DNA of 64,000 nucleotides, from contig USCB01000003.1 of assembly GCA_900553125.1 (NCBI GenBank), forward strand, positions 1-64,000. Direction: 5' to 3'. The notes beneath the pieces are model-generated. The model was not told where the DNA came from, did not search any database, and was given only the letters and a program-made list of their open reading frames with translations. Position 1 is the first letter of the stretch; each line of letters opens with the position of its first letter. Source of the DNA: an uncultured Clostridium sp. Its GTDB lineage: Bacteria; Bacillota; Clostridia; TANB77; CAG-508. The translations under genes were made by a program, and so were the position numbers. Below are positions 26,630-34,730 of the stretch, piece after piece.

Positions 26630-26671
26630 AACCTCAGAAGGTTCAATACTTCTGAGGTTAAATTGATTTTG
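26630..26671 (+). terminator. Terminator downstream of the DUF2207 gene
   Basis: AACCTCAGAAG / CTTCTGAGGTT with an eight-base loop. The same CCTCAGAAG stem recurs at 27574-27604. The stretch 26531-26906 otherwise holds no gene that I can see. Confidence 0.7.
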
Positions 26672-26871
26672 ATAAAATTTTTTTGTTTATTTTTAAGTTA
26701 CAAAGTCTAATAATTTATCAATCGTTATAATTGTTTAGAGAATTTACTACAGTATAACCAAATGCTTATGCAAAAATATTAATATAACAAATTAGAAAAA
26801 ACTTTCTATATATAAATTAGGTTTACAAGTTAAATTAAAAATATTGTAGCATATGAAGAATGGAGGTGAAA

Positions 26872-26892
26872 CCAAGATATAGTTCCACCTCC
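26872..26892 (-). terminator. Hairpin at the 3' end of the 161-aa membrane protein gene
   Basis: GGAGGTG / CACCTCC inverted repeat, 15 nt beyond the stop codon of the minus-strand gene. The T tract is weak. Confidence 0.4.
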
Positions 26893-26906
26893 CCAAGAAA
26901 CAGGAT

Positions 26907-27392
26907 TTATTCTGCTGCTGAATCGTTTGTTGCTAATATTATGCCACCTAACGCTAGTAACAGGTAACCAGCACATAAAAGTACAGGAATCTCTTTATAA
27001 AAAAATAAAGGACTTTTAATTATAAGGAGATAAAACGGTTGGTAAATAAAGAGCATTGCAAAAAGTAAACAAATCCCTTGGCAAATTTTAAAGCAAACAT
27101 TTAAAAGATGCAAGTTCTCTGCTTTATACATATACTCTGTTGATAACCGTTCATTTAAATTTAAATTATAGTGTCGTATTTCTGCTACATATGCACGGTA
27201 GTTTACAAAGATCATAACTACAAACAATGCAAACGAAGCAATAGAAGTAGGTATGTTTGAGTCAACCGGTGGTATTTGACGATACACTAACATCAATAAA
27301 ATACCTGTTGAAACAAGAAAAATCCCTATGTTTCTCTTGAAACAATTAATAAAGAATTTCTTCATAATTTTTACTGTTCGAATTGACTTCAA
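26907..27392 (-). CDS. Four-helix membrane protein of unknown function
   Basis: A 161-aa protein with hydrophobic segments at about residues 22-38, 46-64, 100-125 and 135-153. The short polar parts include a RAYVAEIRHYNLNLNERLSTEYMYKAE loop. No family is recognised. The TTG start at 27392 has AAAGGAA upstream; the later ATG at 27365 has no ribosome site. Codon use is less AT-biased than that of its neighbours, and copies of one terminator stem flank the gene, so it may have been acquired. It has its own consensus promoter and a hairpin over the start codon. Confidence 0.6.
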   Translation of the reverse strand: MKSIRTVKIMKKFFINCFKRNIGIFLVSTGILLMLVYRQIPPVDSNIPTSIASFALFVVMIFVNYRAYVAEIRHYNLNLNERLSTEYMYKAENLHLLNVCFKICQGICLLFAMLFIYQPFYLLIIKSPLFFYKEIPVLLCAGYLLLALGGIILATNDSAAE

Positions 27393-27400
27393 ATTCGAAC
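27376..27400 (-). promoter_or_regulatory. Inverted repeat covering the start codon
   Basis: GTTCGAATT / AATTCGAAC arms with a seven-base centre. In the minus-strand mRNA this hairpin contains the TTG start at 27392 and could limit initiation, or it could be an operator for a dimeric regulator. Confidence 0.4.
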
Positions 27401-27497
27401 TTTTCCTTTCGATTTAATAAAATAAATTATATGTAAATCCTAGAAGTCATAGGAATTATTTTATTCTTTACTAGTAACTGCCAGTAAAATCATTATA

Positions 27498-27526
27498 ATT
27501 ATAACAAATTTACATAAAATTGTCAA
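27498..27526 (-). promoter_or_regulatory. Consensus promoter of the 161-aa membrane protein gene
   Basis: Minus strand: TTGACA (27521-27526), 17-nt spacer, TATAAT (27498-27503). Both hexamers are perfect. The leader is about 100 nt. Confidence 0.8.
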
Positions 27527-27573
27527 CTCTTGTTGGTAATAATAGTGTAAAATTCGATTAAATTCTGAAAAAT

Positions 27574-27604
27574 AAACCTCAGAAGTAAGAAACTTCTGAG
27601 GTTT
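27574..27604 (-). terminator. Terminator of the rplM-rpsI operon
   Basis: AAACCTCAGAAG / CTTCTGAGGTTT with a seven-base loop, 10 nt beyond the rpsI stop. It has A-rich and T-rich flanks on the two sides. Confidence 0.8.
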
Positions 27605-27614
27605 AAAAAATATA

Positions 27615-28016
27615 TTATCTCTTTGAGAATTGTGGTGCTTTTCTAGCTTTTTTAAGACCGTATTTTTTTCTTTCTTTCATACGTGGATCTCTTGTTAAGA
27701 ATCCATTTGATTTTAATATAGGTCTGTATTCAATATCTGCTTCATTTAAAGCTCTAGCTATACCATGACGTACAGCACCTGCTTGACCTGTGTATCCTCC
27801 ACCTTTTACAGTAGAAATTACATCATATTTAGCTGTTGTGTTAGTAACTGTTAAAGGTTGTTTAACTATAACTTTTAAAGTTTCTAATCCAAAATATTCA
27901 TCTAAATCTTTTCCGTTAACTGTGATTTTTCCAGTTCCTTCTATAAGTCTTACTCTAGCTACTGCGTCTTTTCTTCTACCAGTACCGTAATAATATTTTT
28001 TTTCAGCGTTAGACAT
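27615..28016 (-). CDS. rpsI: 30S ribosomal protein S9
   Basis: A 133-aa protein starting MSNAEKKYYYGTGRRKDAVARV and ending in the invariant KKARKAPQFSKR tail, which contacts the P-site tRNA. Its length is normal for a bacterial S9 and all conserved blocks are present (GGGYTGQAGAVRHGIARAL). It follows rplM with a 21-nt gap on the minus strand, the usual rplM-rpsI operon. Confidence 0.98.
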   Translation of the reverse strand: MSNAEKKYYYGTGRRKDAVARVRLIEGTGKITVNGKDLDEYFGLETLKVIVKQPLTVTNTTAKYDVISTVKGGGYTGQAGAVRHGIARALNEADIEYRPILKSNGFLTRDPRMKERKKYGLKKARKAPQFSKR

Positions 28017-28037
28017 TTATTATTTCCTCCCTTTAAA

Positions 28038-28472
28038 TTAATAATTCCATATTTCTGGTTTTTGTGCTTGGTTTTCGTGTTCCGCTCCACCATATACTCT
28101 TAATTTTTTAAGCATTTGAGCTCCTAAAGAGTTATGTGGTAACATTCCTTTTACAGCTAACATCATAGCTTTTTCTGGATTTTTTTCTAACATATCCTTT
28201 GCTGGAACTTCTTTCATTCCACCAATATATCCAGAGTGATGTCTGTATATTTTTTGGTTTATTTTATTTCCTGTTAATATTACATCTTTGCAATTTAAGA
28301 TTATAACGTGATCACCTGTATCTATATTTTTTGTATAGATTGGTTTATGTTTTCCAGCAAGTAATCTTGCAGCTTCTGTTGCAACTCTACCTAATGGTTT
28401 GTTTGCTGCATCAATTATATACCATTTTCTTTGTATTTCACTTTTTTTAACACTATATGTTACATTATTCAT
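28038..28472 (-). CDS. rplM: 50S ribosomal protein L13
   Basis: A 144-aa protein with the L13 landmarks WYIIDAANKPLGRVATEAA, RLLAGKHKP and HNSLGAQMLKKLRVYGGAEH. It is an early-assembly protein of the 50S subunit. It is the first gene of the operon with rpsI, with a leader of about 110 nt. In several bacteria the L13 leader is a protein-binding autoregulatory element; here a CTCCCC/GGTGG-type segment is present, but I cannot confirm the structure. Confidence 0.98.
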   Translation of the reverse strand: MNNVTYSVKKSEIQRKWYIIDAANKPLGRVATEAARLLAGKHKPIYTKNIDTGDHVIILNCKDVILTGNKINQKIYRHHSGYIGGMKEVPAKDMLEKNPEKAMMLAVKGMLPHNSLGAQMLKKLRVYGGAEHENQAQKPEIWNY

Positions 28473-28586
28473 GGTAAAATGTACCCTCCTATTTTTAATT
28501 AATATATATATTTATATGATAATTAAATTTAAAACCACCGGGGAGAAGTCTTATATTTAATTCATATTTTCTCATAATACTGAATA

Positions 28587-28615
28587 ATTTTATTACAAAA
28601 AAGTAAATTTGTCAA
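28587..28615 (-). promoter_or_regulatory. Promoter of rplM-rpsI
   Basis: Minus strand: TTGACA (28610-28615), 17-nt spacer, TAAAAT (28587-28592). The -35 box lies only 18 nt from the start codon of the divergent flippase gene. Confidence 0.75.
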
Positions 28616-28632
28616 GGGGTTTCACGATTTTT

Positions 28633-30216
28633 ATGGAAAATAGAAAAGAAAGTTTTTTTAAAGGAATAATGTCTTTACTGTTATCACAGATATTAATAAA
28701 ATTTATAGGTTTAGTTTACAAATTGTATTTGACAAATAAGGAAGGTTTTGGAGATAGTGGAAATGCTATTTATAGTAGTGGTTTTCAAATATATGCGTTA
28801 TTACTTACATTTTCTTCTACTGGTGTGCCTAATGCAATTTCTAAACTTGTAGCTGAAAGGTTGGCTGTAGGGGATAGTAAAGGTGCTCATAAGATATTTA
28901 AGATTGCATTTATTACTTTTGCTTTGATAGGATTAACAGGTTCAATATTGTTATTTTTAGGTAGTAAAACAATTGCTAATAATTGGATTGAAATACCTGA
29001 GGCAGAGTATTCTTTGATTGCGCTTTCTCCATCAATATTTTTTGTTTCAATAATTTCTGTCATAAGGGGATATTTTAATGGTAGGCAAAATTTTCAAGTA
29101 ACGGCAAAATCTCAATCTGTAGAACAAATATTTAAAACTGTGTTTACAATTGTATTAGTTGAATTTGTTGTACTAATTGGAAAAAATAATACCACAATAA
29201 TGGCAGGAGCTGCCAACCTTGCAACAACAGTGGCAACTGTTTTGAGTTTTATATATATTTATTTATATTATAAATCCAAAAAAAGAGAAATTGGGCAAGA
29301 AATTTTACAAACTGTAAATTATACTCCAACAAGGATTAGGAAAACAATAAAAACGATTGTGACAGTTGCTATGCCTATATCTATAAGTAGTTTGATAGCA
29401 TCATTTAATAAAAATATTGACTCTTTTACAATTGTAAGATTTTTAAAAAGAATAACAACAGAGGAGCAGGCAAAGATTCAATATGGAATTTTAAGTGGGA
29501 AAATAGATAGTTTGTGTAGTTTACCATTTTCACTTAATGTAGCATTTGTAACAGCGATGGTTCCAAGTATTTCAAAATCAATGGCAAGAAAAAATATAAA
29601 AGATGTTAGGAAAAAGGCGGAAGTTTTTATTTTAATAAGTATAATAATTGCGTTGCCAATATCTGCAATAATGTTTATATATCCAGAACAAATTTTAAGT
29701 TTATTGTTTCCAAATGCACAAAATGGGGCAATGTATTTGAAGGTTAGTGCGATTACTATTGTTTTTATGATATTAGCACAGACAATAAATGGAATATTAC
29801 AAGGAATAGGAAAAGTAAATATTCCACCAATTGCATTTGGAATAGGAATGATTTGTAAATTTATTTGTAATATAGTATTAATACCTATAAATAATATTGG
29901 AATATATGGAGCTATAATTGGAAATATCGTATGTAATATAGTTGCATTTATTATTGGTTTAGCAGTATTAAATAAAAGTATAAAACTTGATATGAAATTA
30001 AAAAGAGTTTTTTTAAAACCATTTTTAGCCACATTATTTATGTGTATAATATCAAAAATATTATATTATAATTTAATATGTATAAAAATGCACAAATTGG
30101 TAATAATAGTAACGTTATTAGTAAGTATAATAATTTATTTTATTTTTATAATAATTTTTAGAATTTTTTCTTATGACGAAATAAAATTATTAAACAAAAA
30201 TCAAAAAAAATTCTAA
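28633..30216 (+). CDS. MOP-superfamily lipid flippase, SpoVB/MurJ type
   Basis: A 527-aa integral membrane protein with about 14 hydrophobic helices. The start ESFFKGIMSLLLSQILIKFIG is typical of the polysaccharide biosynthesis/SpoVB group, with SGFQIYALLLTFSSTGVPNAISKLVAE and RGYFNGRQNF further on. These proteins flip undecaprenyl-linked wall precursors such as lipid II. In spore formers SpoVB acts in cortex synthesis, which fits the nearby cwlD, but MurJ function is equally possible. ATG 28633 has only a weak AGGGG site upstream. An in-frame TTG at 28609 is the alternative start. Confidence 0.85.
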   Translation: MENRKESFFKGIMSLLLSQILIKFIGLVYKLYLTNKEGFGDSGNAIYSSGFQIYALLLTFSSTGVPNAISKLVAERLAVGDSKGAHKIFKIAFITFALIGLTGSILLFLGSKTIANNWIEIPEAEYSLIALSPSIFFVSIISVIRGYFNGRQNFQVTAKSQSVEQIFKTVFTIVLVEFVVLIGKNNTTIMAGAANLATTVATVLSFIYIYLYYKSKKREIGQEILQTVNYTPTRIRKTIKTIVTVAMPISISSLIASFNKNIDSFTIVRFLKRITTEEQAKIQYGILSGKIDSLCSLPFSLNVAFVTAMVPSISKSMARKNIKDVRKKAEVFILISIIIALPISAIMFIYPEQILSLLFPNAQNGAMYLKVSAITIVFMILAQTINGILQGIGKVNIPPIAFGIGMICKFICNIVLIPINNIGIYGAIIGNIVCNIVAFIIGLAVLNKSIKLDMKLKRVFLKPFLATLFMCIISKILYYNLICIKMHKLVIIVTLLVSIIIYFIFIIIFRIFSYDEIKLLNKNQKKF

Positions 30217-30332
30217 AAGAAGAGGGATTTTATCGAAGATTGGCGAATAAATTAATAAAGTAGGTTATAAAAGTGCAACAAAATAGCATTAAAAGTAACT
30301 ACATAAACACATATTTTTAGGAGGTAATTATA

Positions 30333-30608
30333 ATGAACAAAGCTGAATTAGTAGCAGCAGTAGCTGCAAAAACAGGAGAAACAAAAAAAGCAGCAGAAGC
30401 ATCAGTTAATGCATTTGTTGATGTAGTAACAGAAGCATTAAAAAAAGGAGATAAAATTCAATTAGTAGGATTCGGATCATTCGAAGTAAGAAAGAGAGCT
30501 GCTAGAAAAGGAAGAAACCCACAAACTAAGGAAGAAATCAAAATACCTGCATCAAAAGCTCCAGTATTCAAAGCTGGTAAAGCTTTAAAAGATATTGTAA
30601 ATAATTAA
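30333..30608 (+). CDS. hup: DNA-binding protein HU
   Basis: A 91-aa HU/IHF-family protein: MNKAELVAAVAAKTGETKKAAEA helices, GFGSFEVRKRAARKGRNPQT arm with the Pro that intercalates into DNA, and KAPVFKAGKALKDIVN end. It is an abundant architectural protein that bends and compacts DNA. It has a strong ribosome site (AGGAGG, 8 nt). Codon choice is more optimised than in its neighbours, as expected for a highly expressed gene. A terminator follows. Confidence 0.97.
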   Translation: MNKAELVAAVAAKTGETKKAAEASVNAFVDVVTEALKKGDKIQLVGFGSFEVRKRAARKGRNPQTKEEIKIPASKAPVFKAGKALKDIVNN

Positions 30609-30623
30609 TTTATTATATATTAA

Positions 30624-30668
30624 AACACTTTCAAATAGGCTTACGGGCTTAATTTGAGGGTGTTTTTT
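30624..30668 (+). terminator. Terminator of the HU gene
   Basis: Imperfect stem from AACACTTTCAAATAGGC to GCTTAATTTGAGGGTGTT, followed by six T residues. Confidence 0.65.
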
Positions 30669-30682
30669 GTTTGGAAAAATTG

Positions 30683-30711
30683 TTGAAATAGTTTGTGGAG
30701 TGTGGTATAAT
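30683..30711 (+). promoter_or_regulatory. Promoter of the 124-aa membrane protein gene
   Basis: TTGAAA at 30683-30688, 17-nt spacer, TATAAT at 30706-30711. Confidence 0.7.
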
Positions 30712-30765
30712 TAAGAGTAGAGTAACCAATTGGTCGTGCTGAAAAAAAGAAAGGAGGAAGATGAT

Positions 30766-31140
30766 ATGAAAAAAATCATTTTCCGGATGGTAGTTTTGGC
30801 AGTGGCTGTAATGTCACTGTCAGTTACAACAAAAATGTTCATTGGGATTGCAAAGTATGAAATCCAAATGGACAATAAGAGGTTCGCAGAGGAAAATGCG
30901 AACAGAACAAGTTGGACTCCGGAATACATTTCTCAGTATAATGTGGCTGAGAACTGGATAGAGGAGTCGAGTGACCGTACAGTTCAAGCATGCAGGAAAT
31001 ATTCTTTTCTGCCGGTTTTGATCTTGGCGGTTGTGATTCTGCTAATAGGAGTGTGTAGTGCATTTCTGATGGCAGAAGTTACTTTGACGGATATATATTA
31101 TATCCGGAAAAGGTATAGAAAAAGGAAACGCCGCATGTAA
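30766..31140 (+). CDS. Two-helix membrane protein of unknown function, transferred-looking
   Basis: A 124-aa protein with an N-terminal hydrophobic segment (about 5-28), a polar extracytoplasmic part (ENANRTSWTPEYISQYNV), a second helix (about 80-104) and a very basic tail (YIRKRYRKRKRRM). I recognise no family. ATG 30766 is 8 nt after AAGGAGG. By eye its codons are much richer in G and C than all surrounding genes (CTG, CGG, GCG, GTG), which points to recent transfer from a higher-GC Firmicute. It has its own promoter. Confidence 0.7.
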   Translation: MKKIIFRMVVLAVAVMSLSVTTKMFIGIAKYEIQMDNKRFAEENANRTSWTPEYISQYNVAENWIEESSDRTVQACRKYSFLPVLILAVVILLIGVCSAFLMAEVTLTDIYYIRKRYRKRKRRM

Positions 31141-31275
31141 TGTGTGGTGTTTCTGGCATAAAATAGCAGGGAAACATAATTGTTACTCTGCTGTTTTGAT
31201 TTCATTGATTGTTTACGGTAATAAAAATAAACCTTGCGCATATAATTTAGTAAAATTGAATGTGTGAGGTTTATT

Positions 31276-32007
31276 ATGATTGTATTAAATAAAAAAAGAA
31301 TAACATTAATTCTATCAGGAATATTCTTATCAATTTTTGTATTTATTCTATCAACAGGAAATAGTGAAGAACAAAACAAATATATTTCAACAGTAAGTTT
31401 ACCAGCATCTGGAAAAACCATAGTAATAGATGCAGGTCATGGAGTACCAGATGAGGGGGCACAAAGTTCGAATGGAACAACAGAAGCCCAAACAAATTTA
31501 AAAATAGCTTTAAAATTACAAAATTTATTAGAACAAAGTGGTTCAACAGTTATTTTAACAAGGTCAGATGAAAATGCTATATATGATATTGATTCAAAAA
31601 CGTTAAAACAAAAGAAAATTTCGGATATTCATAATAGAGTAAAAATAGGGAATGAAAGTTCGGCAGATATATTTGTATCAATACACTTAAATAAGATACC
31701 ACAACAACAATATGATGGCTGGCAAACATTTTATAATGCTAAAAATGAAGAAGGGCATAAACTAGCTGTATCTATTCAAAATAATTTAAATAATGCTATT
31801 CAAAAGGAAAATAATAGAATAGCTAAACCAATAGAAAATATATACATAATAAAACATGTTGAAATACCGACTACAATAGTTGAATGTGGTTTTTTATCAA
31901 ACCCAGAGGAAGAAAAACTTTTATTACAAGATGATTACCAAAATAAGCTTGCATGGGGAATATATAATGGGATTGTTAATTATTTTTATAACAGTATTGA
32001 AAAATAA
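31276..32007 (+). CDS. cwlD: N-acetylmuramoyl-L-alanine amidase, CwlD type
   Basis: A 243-aa protein with an N-terminal signal-anchor (about 8-27) and an Amidase_3 domain. Zinc ligands are His in IDAGHGVPDEG near residue 54, the Glu in NGTTEAQ, and His in VSIHLN near 138. The catalytic Glu lies in TTIVECGFLSNPEE. CwlD works with PdaA to make muramic-delta-lactam in the spore cortex, and the short single-domain layout fits CwlD rather than a vegetative autolysin. ATG 31276 has GAGGT upstream. It is followed by an attenuator-like terminator and dprA. Confidence 0.85.
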   Translation: MIVLNKKRITLILSGIFLSIFVFILSTGNSEEQNKYISTVSLPASGKTIVIDAGHGVPDEGAQSSNGTTEAQTNLKIALKLQNLLEQSGSTVILTRSDENAIYDIDSKTLKQKKISDIHNRVKIGNESSADIFVSIHLNKIPQQQYDGWQTFYNAKNEEGHKLAVSIQNNLNNAIQKENNRIAKPIENIYIIKHVEIPTTIVECGFLSNPEEEKLLLQDDYQNKLAWGIYNGIVNYFYNSIEK

Positions 32008-32041
32008 GAAAAAAAGTGTTATTATTAATATAGCTTAAGGG

Positions 32042-32079
32042 GCAAGGGAGATATAAAAATGTATTTCCTTTGCTTTTTT
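32042..32079 (+). terminator. Terminator between cwlD and dprA
   Basis: GCAAGGGAGAT pairs with ATTTCCTTTGC (G-U pairs included) before TTTTTT. The dprA ribosome site begins only about 10 nt later, so dprA either depends on read-through or uses a promoter inside this segment. Confidence 0.7.
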
Positions 32080-32102
32080 GCGTGTAAAAGGAGGAATGTA
32101 GA

Positions 32103-33005
32103 ATAGAACAAAAATATTATAAAATATGGATAACATTGATAAAAGGAATAGGAATAAAAAGATATATAAATTTAATAAAAAAGTTTAAAACAATAAAAAA
32201 CATATTTAATGCATCTGTAAATGAGTTAAAAGAAGTAAAATTATTAGATGAAAAATTAATTCAGAGTATTTTAGATCCAAAAAATAAAATAATAGCAAAA
32301 ATGCATTTAAAATATATGATACAAAATGAAATAGATATAATATCAATAGAAGATGACGAATACCCTAGAAATTTAATGCAAATATATAATCCACCAATAT
32401 GTCTATATATTAAGGGAAATAAACAGGTTTTTATTAATAAAAGCATTGGAATCGTTGGGTGTAGAGATTGCTCAGAATATGGAAAAAAAGTAGCGCAAAC
32501 TTTTAGTTATAATTTAGCTCAAAATAATATAAATATTGTAAGTGGATTAGCAAGAGGAATAGATGGGTATGCACATTTCGGAGCAGTTTGTGGAAAAGGC
32601 TTAACTACAGCAGTTTTAGGGAATGGTATTGATATTATATATCCAAAAGAGAATTATTATTTAGAGGAAAAAATTTTAAATTCAAATGGAGCTATAATAT
32701 CTGAATATCCAATAGGTACCAAACCTGATAAAATGAATTTTCCGGCAAGAAATAGGATTATTAGTGGAATGTCAGATGGGATATTAGTTGTGGAGGCTAA
32801 GAAAAAAAGTGGTACTTTAATTACTGTAGATTTTGCTTTAGAACAGGGAAGAGATGTTTTTATAGTACCTGGAAATATTGATTCTTTAAATTCGGAAGGT
32901 ACAAATGAGTTAATAAAACAAGGAGGACGATTGGTTACTTGTTATGAAGATATATTAAATGAATTTAGTTATAAGTTTCAAAATGGAAAAGATTATATAA
33001 AATAA
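32103..33005 (+). CDS. dprA: DNA-processing protein DprA, apparently with an AUA start
   Basis: A DprA/Smf protein: N-terminal HhH/SAM-like part (KIWITLIKGIGIKRYINLIKKF), then the Rossmann-like core with SIGIVGCRDCSEYGKKVA, VSGLARGIDGYAH, NGIDIIYPKEN, FPARNRIISGMSDG and KSGTLITVDFALEQGRDVFIVPGN. DprA protects incoming single-stranded DNA and loads RecA during transformation. The AAGGAGG site at 32088-32094 is placed for ATA at 32103, giving an N-terminus of about 300 aa that begins EQKYYKIW. No ATG, GTG or TTG lies between the upstream stop and TTG 32136, which has no ribosome site and would cut into the conserved helix. The true start is therefore uncertain. Confidence 0.85.
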   Translation: MEQKYYKIWITLIKGIGIKRYINLIKKFKTIKNIFNASVNELKEVKLLDEKLIQSILDPKNKIIAKMHLKYMIQNEIDIISIEDDEYPRNLMQIYNPPICLYIKGNKQVFINKSIGIVGCRDCSEYGKKVAQTFSYNLAQNNINIVSGLARGIDGYAHFGAVCGKGLTTAVLGNGIDIIYPKENYYLEEKILNSNGAIISEYPIGTKPDKMNFPARNRIISGMSDGILVVEAKKKSGTLITVDFALEQGRDVFIVPGNIDSLNSEGTNELIKQGGRLVTCYEDILNEFSYKFQNGKDYIK

Positions 33006-33040
33006 AAAATTACGGAAGGGTTAAGTCCGTAATTTGATTT
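33006..33040 (+). terminator. Terminator of dprA
   Basis: ATTACGGA / TCCGTAAT with a nine-base loop, then TTGATTT. It is A-rich on the left, so it may work in both directions, including for the minus-strand tRNA. Confidence 0.7.
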
Positions 33041-33044
33041 CAAA

Positions 33045-33118
33045 TGGAGCGGGTAGAGGGAATCGAACCCTCACAACCAGGTCGGAAGCATGGGATTCTA
33101 CCATTAAACTATACCCGC
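33045..33118 (-). tRNA. tRNA-Gly (TCC)
   Basis: Acceptor GCGGGTA / TACCCGC, anticodon loop CTTCCGA (TCC), T-arm GAGGGTTCGATTCCCTC, encoded CCA. The stretch 33119-33356 after it holds only a promoter for the next gene. Confidence 0.95.
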
Positions 33119-33251
33119 ATTTACAAATTATTATACTAAAAAAAAGACTTAATTTCAATAAAATTTAAAAAAAATATAAAATTGTAATGAGAATGTAATA
33201 AAAATTTAATATTATTGTAATAAAAAGACAAAAAGTCAACGGATATAAGCA

Positions 33252-33281
33252 TTGTAGATAATATTAAAATATGTTTATAAT
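33252..33281 (+). promoter_or_regulatory. Possible promoter of the 53-aa protein gene
   Basis: TTGTAG at 33252-33257, 18-nt spacer, TATAAT at 33276-33281. Confidence 0.45.
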
Positions 33282-33356
33282 TCAATTAGATATTGTTATG
33301 ATGAAAAAAATATGTTAAAAATAATTATAAGGAAACTAAATAAAAGGAGGGATTTT

Positions 33357-33518
33357 ATGAGTGAAGAATTAAAAAAAGACATAGTTGATGGAAAAATAAT
33401 TGATTGGTCAAAACTTAGTGTAAAGGAATTACAAGAAATGAAGTTAAAATTCAAAGAGAAGGAAACAAATCTATTAAATCAAATAAACAAAGAACTTGCA
33501 GATGATGAATCAAGATAA
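33357..33518 (+). CDS. Small helical protein of unknown function, 53 aa
   Basis: MSEELKKDIVDGKIIDWSKL, then a charged amphipathic helix (VKELQEMKLKFKEKETNLLNQINKEL). ATG 33357 follows AAAGGAGGG, a very strong site, so it is surely translated. It lies 35 nt upstream of a long coiled-coil protein and is likely to be co-transcribed. It could be a partner or regulator of that protein. No family is recognised. Confidence 0.7.
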   Translation: MSEELKKDIVDGKIIDWSKLSVKELQEMKLKFKEKETNLLNQINKELADDESR

Positions 33519-33553
33519 TTAGTTAGAAAAATTTGCACAGGGGGAAAAAGAAG

Positions 33554-34570
33554 ATGGAAAATGTGAATGAAGAACAAAAGAAATTTTTACAATTATTAAA
33601 GGAATTAACTGAAGTACAAGCGATGTTAGTAAAAATATATGTTCAATTAGTAATAACAGAAGGACAAAATAAGTTAAGTGAAAAGCTTGCAAGTGCTAGA
33701 GAGAATCTGGAAAAGCAAGCAGGAACAATGAAAGATAAAGAAGATATTTTAAAACAATATAAAGAAATTTTGGAGCAAATTAATGATAGCTATGATGGTG
33801 TCTTTAAAAATATTAGTGAAAAAATAAGTGAGTTGGAAACTAAAGAACAAGAAATAATGTTAGAGCAGGAAGATAATAAGATACTACTAAAAGCAGCTAG
33901 AGAAGAAATAGATAATAAATGTAAGGAATTAAAAAATGAGATTGAAGAAGCTTTAAATGAAAAAAATTACGATTTATTAAATGAGAAAACTAAACAATTA
34001 AGGGAATTAGCCAATAAATTGAAAGAAGAGTATCAGATTGAAGAACTTAAAGAAAAGGATGCAGATTTTCAAGCAAAAAGAGAAGAGATTAGAAAACAAA
34101 TAGAAAAATATGAGGAAACTATTGAAGAGTGTAAAAAATATAGAGAAAATGACATTGAACAATTAAAACTTGAAAAAGATGAAGAATTAGCACTAATTCC
34201 AAAACAGAATATTTTTCAAAAGATTGTAGGTTCAATTTTCAGAAAATTTAAAAATACGAAAAAGAATGCTAAAAATATGATGAATAATTTAAAGGATAAG
34301 CTAAATAAATTTAAAGAAGAGCAATTACCACAAATTAAACAAAAAATAGCTAAGGAGAGGGAAAAAATTTCTGGAAAATTACATGACAACAAAGTTACAG
34401 AAACATATAAAAGCATAATTGAAAAATGGAAAGCAGCTAAAATGAAAGCTATTTCAGCAATGGAGAAGAAATTGAATGAAAAACAAGAGCTGCTAAACGA
34501 AAGGCTAAAGAATAATGATTTAGATGAACAACATAATGTAGAAGATGAAGAAATTGAAATAGATGATTAA
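33554..34570 (+). CDS. Long coiled-coil protein of unknown function
   Basis: A 338-aa protein, almost entirely charged heptad coiled coil with no signal peptide or membrane helix. A break near residues 225-245 (IFQKIVGSIFRKFKN) forms an amphipathic basic patch that could bind membrane. A very acidic C-terminus (EDEEIEIDD) ends it. I recognise no family. It parallels the 579-aa protein at 22595 in having a coiled coil and an acidic end. ATG 33554 follows AGGGGGA. It is paired with a 53-aa helical protein and ends at a strong terminator. Confidence 0.7.
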   Translation: MENVNEEQKKFLQLLKELTEVQAMLVKIYVQLVITEGQNKLSEKLASARENLEKQAGTMKDKEDILKQYKEILEQINDSYDGVFKNISEKISELETKEQEIMLEQEDNKILLKAAREEIDNKCKELKNEIEEALNEKNYDLLNEKTKQLRELANKLKEEYQIEELKEKDADFQAKREEIRKQIEKYEETIEECKKYRENDIEQLKLEKDEELALIPKQNIFQKIVGSIFRKFKNTKKNAKNMMNNLKDKLNKFKEEQLPQIKQKIAKEREKISGKLHDNKVTETYKSIIEKWKAAKMKAISAMEKKLNEKQELLNERLKNNDLDEQHNVEDEEIEIDD

Positions 34571-34575
34571 TTTTT

Positions 34576-34606
34576 AGGAACTCAAAATTGGGTTCCTTTT
34601 TTTATT
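34576..34606 (+). terminator. Terminator of the coiled-coil operon
   Basis: AGGAAC stem with GTTCCT around a short AT loop, followed by seven T residues. Confidence 0.8.
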
Positions 34607-34670
34607 ATAGAAAAAGTCCCGAAAATTTTCCGTCACCAAAAGGACAAAGGAAAAAATAGGCTAAAATCTA

Positions 34671-34699
34671 TTGAAAAAAGACTTTAAATAAGGTATAAT
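34671..34699 (+). promoter_or_regulatory. Promoter of the SNF2 helicase gene
   Basis: TTGAAA at 34671-34676, 17-nt spacer, TATAAT at 34694-34699. Confidence 0.65.
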
Positions 34700-34730
34700 A
34701 ACTTGCTAGAAAAAATAGAAGGAGAGCAAA

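Noticed and set aside
34612..34660. Fifth REP-like element (GTCCCGAAAATTTTCCGTCACC...)
   Set aside because: Only loosely resembles the GGGACGG core and lacks complementary arms.
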